DNA from: an uncultured Caulobacter sp.
GTDB taxonomy: Bacteria; Pseudomonadota; Alphaproteobacteria; Caulobacterales; Caulobacteraceae
DNA length: 64,000 nucleotides
Reading direction: 5' to 3'
Assembly: GCA_913776195.1 (NCBI GenBank)
Contig: CAJYMH010000021.1
Location: 124,001 to 188,000, forward strand
Below are positions 60,113 to 64,000 of this stretch, one piece after another (the first letter of the stretch is position 1; the number at the start of each line of letters is the position of its first letter). Made by a program: the position numbers and the translations under genes. Below the pieces are notes generated by a model that was given only the letters and a program-made list of their open reading frames with translations, had not been told where the DNA came from and made no database searches.

Positions 60113-60964
60113 ATGCGCATGAACCTGACCTACCGCACGAAACGACTGATCGCCTGCGCCCTGGCCGGCTGGTTTTCCGGCGCCGCCCTGGCCGCCATGA
60201 CCCTGCCCGTTCATGCGGCCGAACCGGCGCGAAAGCCAATCGAGGTGATGGTCGTGGGCGCGTTCCATATGGCGAACCCCGGCGCGGACATCTCCAACGC
60301 CAAATATGAGGACGTCCTGTCGCCCAAGCAGCAGGCGGGCGTGGCCAAAGCCGTGGACGCCCTGGCGAAGTTCAAGCCGACCCGCATCGCGGTGGAATGG
60401 CCTCAGAAGGTCACGGCCGAACGCTACGCCCAGTACCAGCAGGACGGCCTGAAAGGCCACCGCAGCGAGCGCAACGAAGTGGTTCAGCTCGGCTACCGCC
60501 TGGCCAAGCAGACCGGCGCCACAATCGAAGGCGTCGATGTGGACGGAAACTTCCCCTACGGCCCGGTCATGGCCTACGCCGAGGCCCACGGCCAAAAGCC
60601 CATGCTCGACGCTCACCGCGCCGAACTCGACGCCGAGATGAAGGCGCAGGAGGCCCTGTTCTCCCAGGGCGGAACCCCGGCCGTTCTGCGCAAGCTCAAC
60701 AGCTCCGCCTACATCAAGGCCGGCCAGGATTTCTATCGCCAGATCGGCATGATCGGCGGCGGCGACGAGCAACCCGGCGCGGCCCTGCTGACCGGCTGGT
60801 ACGACCGCAACTTCCAGATCTGCGCCCGCATCCTTCAGTCGGCGAGGCCCGGCGACCGCATCGTCGTCCTCTACGGCGCCGGCCATGCCTTCCTGCTGCG
60901 CCAGTGCGTGACCGAGACCCCAGGCTTCAAACTGGTCGAACCCAACGCCTGGCTGCCGAAGTAG
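60113..60964 (+). CDS. Exported DUF5694 protein (TraB-like)
   Basis: This 283-residue protein has an N-terminal hydrophobic signal (about residues 10-35, LIACALAGWFSGAALAAMTLPVHAAE). The mature domain starts EVMVVGAFHMANPGAD and contains FKPTRIAVEWPQKVTAERYAQY, TIEGVDVDGNF and RIVVLYGAGHAFLLRQC. The GxFHM...E...GHxxxL pattern recalls the TraB/PrgY/GumN group of putative hydrolases, whose His and Glu residues may bind metal. The start may be ATG 60113 or 60119; no ribosome site decides. It follows the amidohydrolase gene and may be co-transcribed with it. Confidence 0.8.
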   Translation: MRMNLTYRTKRLIACALAGWFSGAALAAMTLPVHAAEPARKPIEVMVVGAFHMANPGADISNAKYEDVLSPKQQAGVAKAVDALAKFKPTRIAVEWPQKVTAERYAQYQQDGLKGHRSERNEVVQLGYRLAKQTGATIEGVDVDGNFPYGPVMAYAEAHGQKPMLDAHRAELDAEMKAQEALFSQGGTPAVLRKLNSSAYIKAGQDFYRQIGMIGGGDEQPGAALLTGWYDRNFQICARILQSARPGDRIVVLYGAGHAFLLRQCVTETPGFKLVEPNAWLPK

Positions 60965-61110
60965 AGCGGCCCGAACGGGCGTTCATCATCTTTCCTGATT
61001 TTGCATTCTTGCGCCCAGGGTCACACGTCTCTAAACGACCCCCTTAACCTGCAATCTGACCTAGGGGACGGGCGCGCCGCCGCGCGACCGCCCTTGCGCG
61101 CGAGACCGAC

Positions 61111-64000
61111 ATGCCCAAACGCACAGACATCAAGTCCATCCTGATCATCGGCGCGGGCCCGATCGTCATCGGCCAGGCGTGCGAGTTCGACTACTCCGGC
61201 GTCCAGGCGTGCAAGGCCCTGCGCGCCGAGGGCTATCGCATCATCCTGGTCAACTCGAACCCGGCCACGATCATGACCGATCCGGACGTGGCCGACGCGA
61301 CATATATCGAGCCGATCACGCCCGACATCGTGGCCAAGATCATCGAGAAGGAGCGCCCCGACGCGCTTCTGCCCACCATGGGCGGCCAGACGGCTCTGAA
61401 CACCGCCCTGGCTCTCGAAGAGCAGGGCGTGCTCAAGACGTTCAACGTCGAGATGATCGGCGCCAAGGCCGAGGTCATCGACAAGGCCGAGGACCGCCAG
61501 AAATTCCGCGACGCCATGGACAAGCTGGGTCTGGAAAGCCCCCGCTCCAAGGCCGCCCACACGATGGACGAAGCCATGGAAGGCCTCGACTTCGTGGGCC
61601 TGCCGGCGATCATCCGCCCGTCCTTCACCCTGGCCGGCACCGGCGGCGGCATCGCCTACAACGTCGAGGAGTTCAAGGAGATCGTCGAGCGCGGCCTCGA
61701 CCTGTCGCCGACCACCGAGGTGCTCATCGAAGAGAGCGTCCTGGGCTGGAAGGAGTATGAGATGGAGGTCGTCCGCGACAAGGCGGACAACTGCATCATA
61801 GTCTGCTCCATCGAGAACATCGACCCGATGGGCGTCCACACGGGCGACTCCATCACCGTCGCCCCCGCCCTGACGCTGACCGACAAGGAATATCAGCGGA
61901 TGCGCAAGGGCAGCATCGACGTGCTGCGCGAGATCGGCGTGGAGACCGGCGGCTCCAACGTCCAGTGGGCCCTGAACCCCAAGGACGGCCGCATGGTCGT
62001 CATCGAAATGAACCCGCGCGTGTCGCGCTCCTCGGCCCTGGCGTCGAAGGCCACCGGCTTCCCGATCGCCAAGGTCGCCGCCCGTCTGGCCGTCGGCTAC
62101 ACCCTGGACGAGCTGGCCAACGACATCACCGGCGGCGCCATGCCCGCCTCGTTCGAGCCGTCCATCGACTACGTCGTCACCAAGATCCCGCGCTTCGCCT
62201 TCGAGAAGTACCCGGGCTCGGAACCCTACCTGACCACCTCCATGAAGTCGGTGGGCGAGGTCATGGCCATCGGCCGCACCTTCGCCGAAAGCCTGCAAAA
62301 GGCCCTGCGCGGCCTGGAGACCGGCCTGACCGGCCTGGACGACATCGAGATCGAGGGCGCCGAGGACCCCGACACCGGCAAGGCCGCCGTGGTCCGCGCC
62401 CTGGGCAACCCCACCCCGGACCGCCTGCGCGTCATCGCCCAGGCCTTCCGCCACGGCCTGACCGCCGAAGAGATCAACGCCGCTTGTTCGTATGAGCCCT
62501 GGTTCCTGGAGCAGCTGGCCGAGATCGTGCGCCAGGAGGGCCTGGTCCGCGCCGGCGGCCTGCCGCACAACGCCGCCGACTTCCGCCGCCTCAAGGCCAT
62601 GGGCTTCTCCGACGCCCGTCTGGCCAAGCTGACCAACCTCACGGAAAACGAGGTGCGCAGGCAGCGCCACGCCCACGGCGTGCGCCCGGTGTTCAAGCGC
62701 ATCGACACCTGCGCCGGCGAGTTCCGCGCCGACACCCCCTACATGTACTCGACCTACGAGACGGGGGCCCTGGGCCAGCTGCCGGACTGCGAGAGCGAGC
62801 CGTCGGACGCCAAGAAGGCCGTCATCCTCGGCGGCGGTCCCAACCGGATCGGCCAGGGTATCGAGTTCGACTACTGCTGCTGCCATGCGGCCTTCGCCCT
62901 GGACCAGGTCGGCATCGAGTCGATCATGGTCAACTGCAACCCCGAGACCGTCTCCACCGACTACGACACCTCCGACCGCCTGTACTTCGAGCCCCTGACG
63001 GCCGAGGACGTGCTGGAGCTGCTGGCGGTGGAGCAGTCGCGCGGGACCCTACTGGGCGTCATCGTCCAGTTCGGCGGCCAGACCCCGCTGAAACTGGCCA
63101 ACGCGCTGGAGCAGGCCGGCATCCCGATCCTGGGCACCAGCCCCGACGCCATCGACTTGGCCGAGGACCGCGAGCGCTTCCAGCAACTGCTCCACGACCT
63201 GAAGATCGCCCAGCCCAACAACGCCATCGCCCGCAGCGCCGAGGAAGCTTTCGCCGGCGCGCATAAGGTCGGCTACCCCGTGGTCATTCGCCCCTCCTAC
63301 GTGCTGGGCGGCCGCGCCATGGAGATCGTCTATGACGACGAGCAGCTGGACCGCTACATCCGCACCGCCGTGCAGGTGTCGGGCGACAGCCCCGTCCTCA
63401 TCGACCAGTACCTGAACCGCGCCACCGAGGTGGACGTCGACGCCCTGTGCGACGGCGAGACCGTCTTCGTGGCCGGCGTCATGGAGCACATCGAGGAAGC
63501 CGGCGTGCACTCCGGCGACAGCGCCTGTTCCCTGCCGCCCTTCTCGCTGAAGCCGGAGACCATCGCCGAGCTGAAGCGCCAGACCGAGGCCATGGCCTTC
63601 GCCCTCAAGGTCCGCGGCCTGATGAACGTGCAGTTCGCGATCGAAGAGCCGCACAGCGAAAACCCGCGCATCTACGTGCTGGAAGTGAATCCGCGCGCCT
63701 CGCGCACCGTGCCCTTCGTGGCCAAGACCATCGGCCAACCGGTGGCCTCCATCGCCGCCAAGGTGATGGCCGGCGCCAAGCTCGCCAGCTTCGGCCTGAC
63801 CGACAAGCCGTACGACCACATCGCGGTGAAGGAGGCGGTCTTCCCGTTCGCCCGCTTCCCCGGCGTCGACACGGTGCTTGGTCCCGAGATGCGCTCCACC
63901 GGCGAGGTCATGGGCCTGGACTGGCGCCGCGAGGGCGAGGACTTCATGCCCGCCTTCGCCCGCGCGTTCGCCAAGAGCCAGCTGGGCGGCGGCGTCACCC
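61111..64000 (+). CDS. carB: Carbamoyl-phosphate synthase large subunit, 3' end beyond window
   Basis: CarB makes carbamoyl phosphate from bicarbonate, two ATP and the ammonia supplied by CarA. The frame is open from ATG 61111 ([30 protein letters not shown]) to the last base. The first ATP-grasp half covers residues 1-400 ([22 protein letters not shown]-type [20 protein letters not shown]). The oligomerisation domain follows, and the second ATP-grasp half contains [42 protein letters not shown] and [16 protein letters not shown]. About 963 residues are visible; the allosteric domain is cut off after residue 963. It is monocistronic here, with a 146-base gap upstream. Confidence 0.97.
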   Translation, partial: MPKRTDIKSILIIGAGPIVIGQACEFDYSGVQACKALRAEGYRIILVNSNPATIMTDPDVADATYIEPITPDIVAKIIEKERPDALLPTMGGQTALNTALALEEQGVLKTFNVEMIGAKAEVIDKAEDRQKFRDAMDKLGLESPRSKAAHTMDEAMEGLDFVGLPAIIRPSFTLAGTGGGIAYNVEEFKEIVERGLDLSPTTEVLIEESVLGWKEYEMEVVRDKADNCIIVCSIENIDPMGVHTGDSITVAPALTLTDKEYQRMRKGSIDVLREIGVETGGSNVQWALNPKDGRMVVIEMNPRVSRSSALASKATGFPIAKVAARLAVGYTLDELANDITGGAMPASFEPSIDYVVTKIPRFAFEKYPGSEPYLTTSMKSVGEVMAIGRTFAESLQKALRGLETGLTGLDDIEIEGAEDPDTGKAAVVRALGNPTPDRLRVIAQAFRHGLTAEEINAACSYEPWFLEQLAEIVRQEGLVRAGGLPHNAADFRRLKAMGFSDARLAKLTNLTENEVRRQRHAHGVRPVFKRIDTCAGEFRADTPYMYSTYETGALGQLPDCESEPSDAKKAVILGGGPNRIGQGIEFDYCCCHAAFALDQVGIESIMVNCNPETVSTDYDTSDRLYFEPLTAEDVLELLAVEQSRGTLLGVIVQFGGQTPLKLANALEQAGIPILGTSPDAIDLAEDRERFQQLLHDLKIAQPNNAIARSAEEAFAGAHKVGYPVVIRPSYVLGGRAMEIVYDDEQLDRYIRTAVQVSGDSPVLIDQYLNRATEVDVDALCDGETVFVAGVMEHIEEAGVHSGDSACSLPPFSLKPETIAELKRQTEAMAFALKVRGLMNVQFAIEEPHSENPRIYVLEVNPRASRTVPFVAKTIGQPVASIAAKVMAGAKLASFGLTDKPYDHIAVKEAVFPFARFPGVDTVLGPEMRSTGEVMGLDWRREGEDFMPAFARAFAKSQLGGGVT

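Noticed and set aside
61021-62886. A 621-codon minus-strand frame opposite carB
   Set aside because: It lies antisense to highly conserved carbamoyl-phosphate synthase sequence and has no family features.

Overview
The window is a gene-dense, high-GC chromosomal segment of an alphaproteobacterium, most likely a member of the Caulobacteraceae (Caulobacter or a close relative). The evidence is a circularly permuted two-piece tmRNA whose tag begins ANDNFAEE, followed by an alpha-type SspB; a methionine synthase split into two genes; an ArsR-methyltransferase regulator of methionine genes; and two metalloproteases carrying a domain that I recognise from the N-terminus of the Caulobacter S-layer protein RsaA. 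I see no tRNA, rRNA, insertion sequence, prophage or CRISPR array. The window cuts ilvB at its left edge and carB at its right edge.

Layout. 0-10 kb: ilvB-ilvN and an exported unknown; ssrA-sspB-thioesterase-C13 peptidase; an AraC regulator divergent from a membrane-anchored serine hydrolase; a RusA-like nuclease; fumC. 10-21 kb: housekeeping genes (yccF, polyprenyl diphosphate synthase, a tRNA/N6-adenine methyltransferase, ilvC, an RcnB-like protein, the tightly overlapped thyA-mazG-folA operon, an SMP-30 lactonase, Old Yellow Enzyme, a DnaJ/TerB protein). 21-27 kb: a fused hydantoinase/oxoprolinase carrying a translated palindromic repeat, and purT. 27-37 kb: a long minus-strand methionine cluster (regulator, metF, a B3 metallo-beta-lactamase, metH part 1, an exported amine oxidase, an exported RidA, metH part 2, an MFS carrier) with a perfect 20-bp operator at its head. 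37-42 kb: two tandem serralysin-type proteases. 42-51 kb: small accessory and regulatory genes, including a WYL regulator whose control region shares an inverted repeat with a nearby gene. 51-56 kb: rpoD, dnaG and carA on the minus strand. 57-64 kb: a HAD phosphatase, a DUF1272 protein, a D-aminoacylase-like enzyme, a DUF5694 protein and carB.

How genes work together. ssrA and sspB form one quality-control unit: tmRNA appends a degradation tag and SspB hands the tagged protein to ClpXP. thyA, mazG and folA overlap by 4 bases each and would jointly supply and clean the thymidylate pool. The methionine cluster couples folate one-carbon reduction (MetF) to B12-dependent homocysteine methylation (MetH1 and MetH2) under a regulator that probably senses S-adenosylhomocysteine. 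A metallo-beta-lactamase is translationally coupled inside it. The two proteases are predicted to leave by type I secretion and to bind surface polysaccharide through the RsaA-like domain.

The most interesting items are the protease/S-layer-anchor pair, the metallo-beta-lactamase and exported oxidase/RidA pair inside the methionine operon, the in-frame palindromic element in the hydantoinase gene, and the shared WYL operator. All homology statements come from reading motifs; no search was run.
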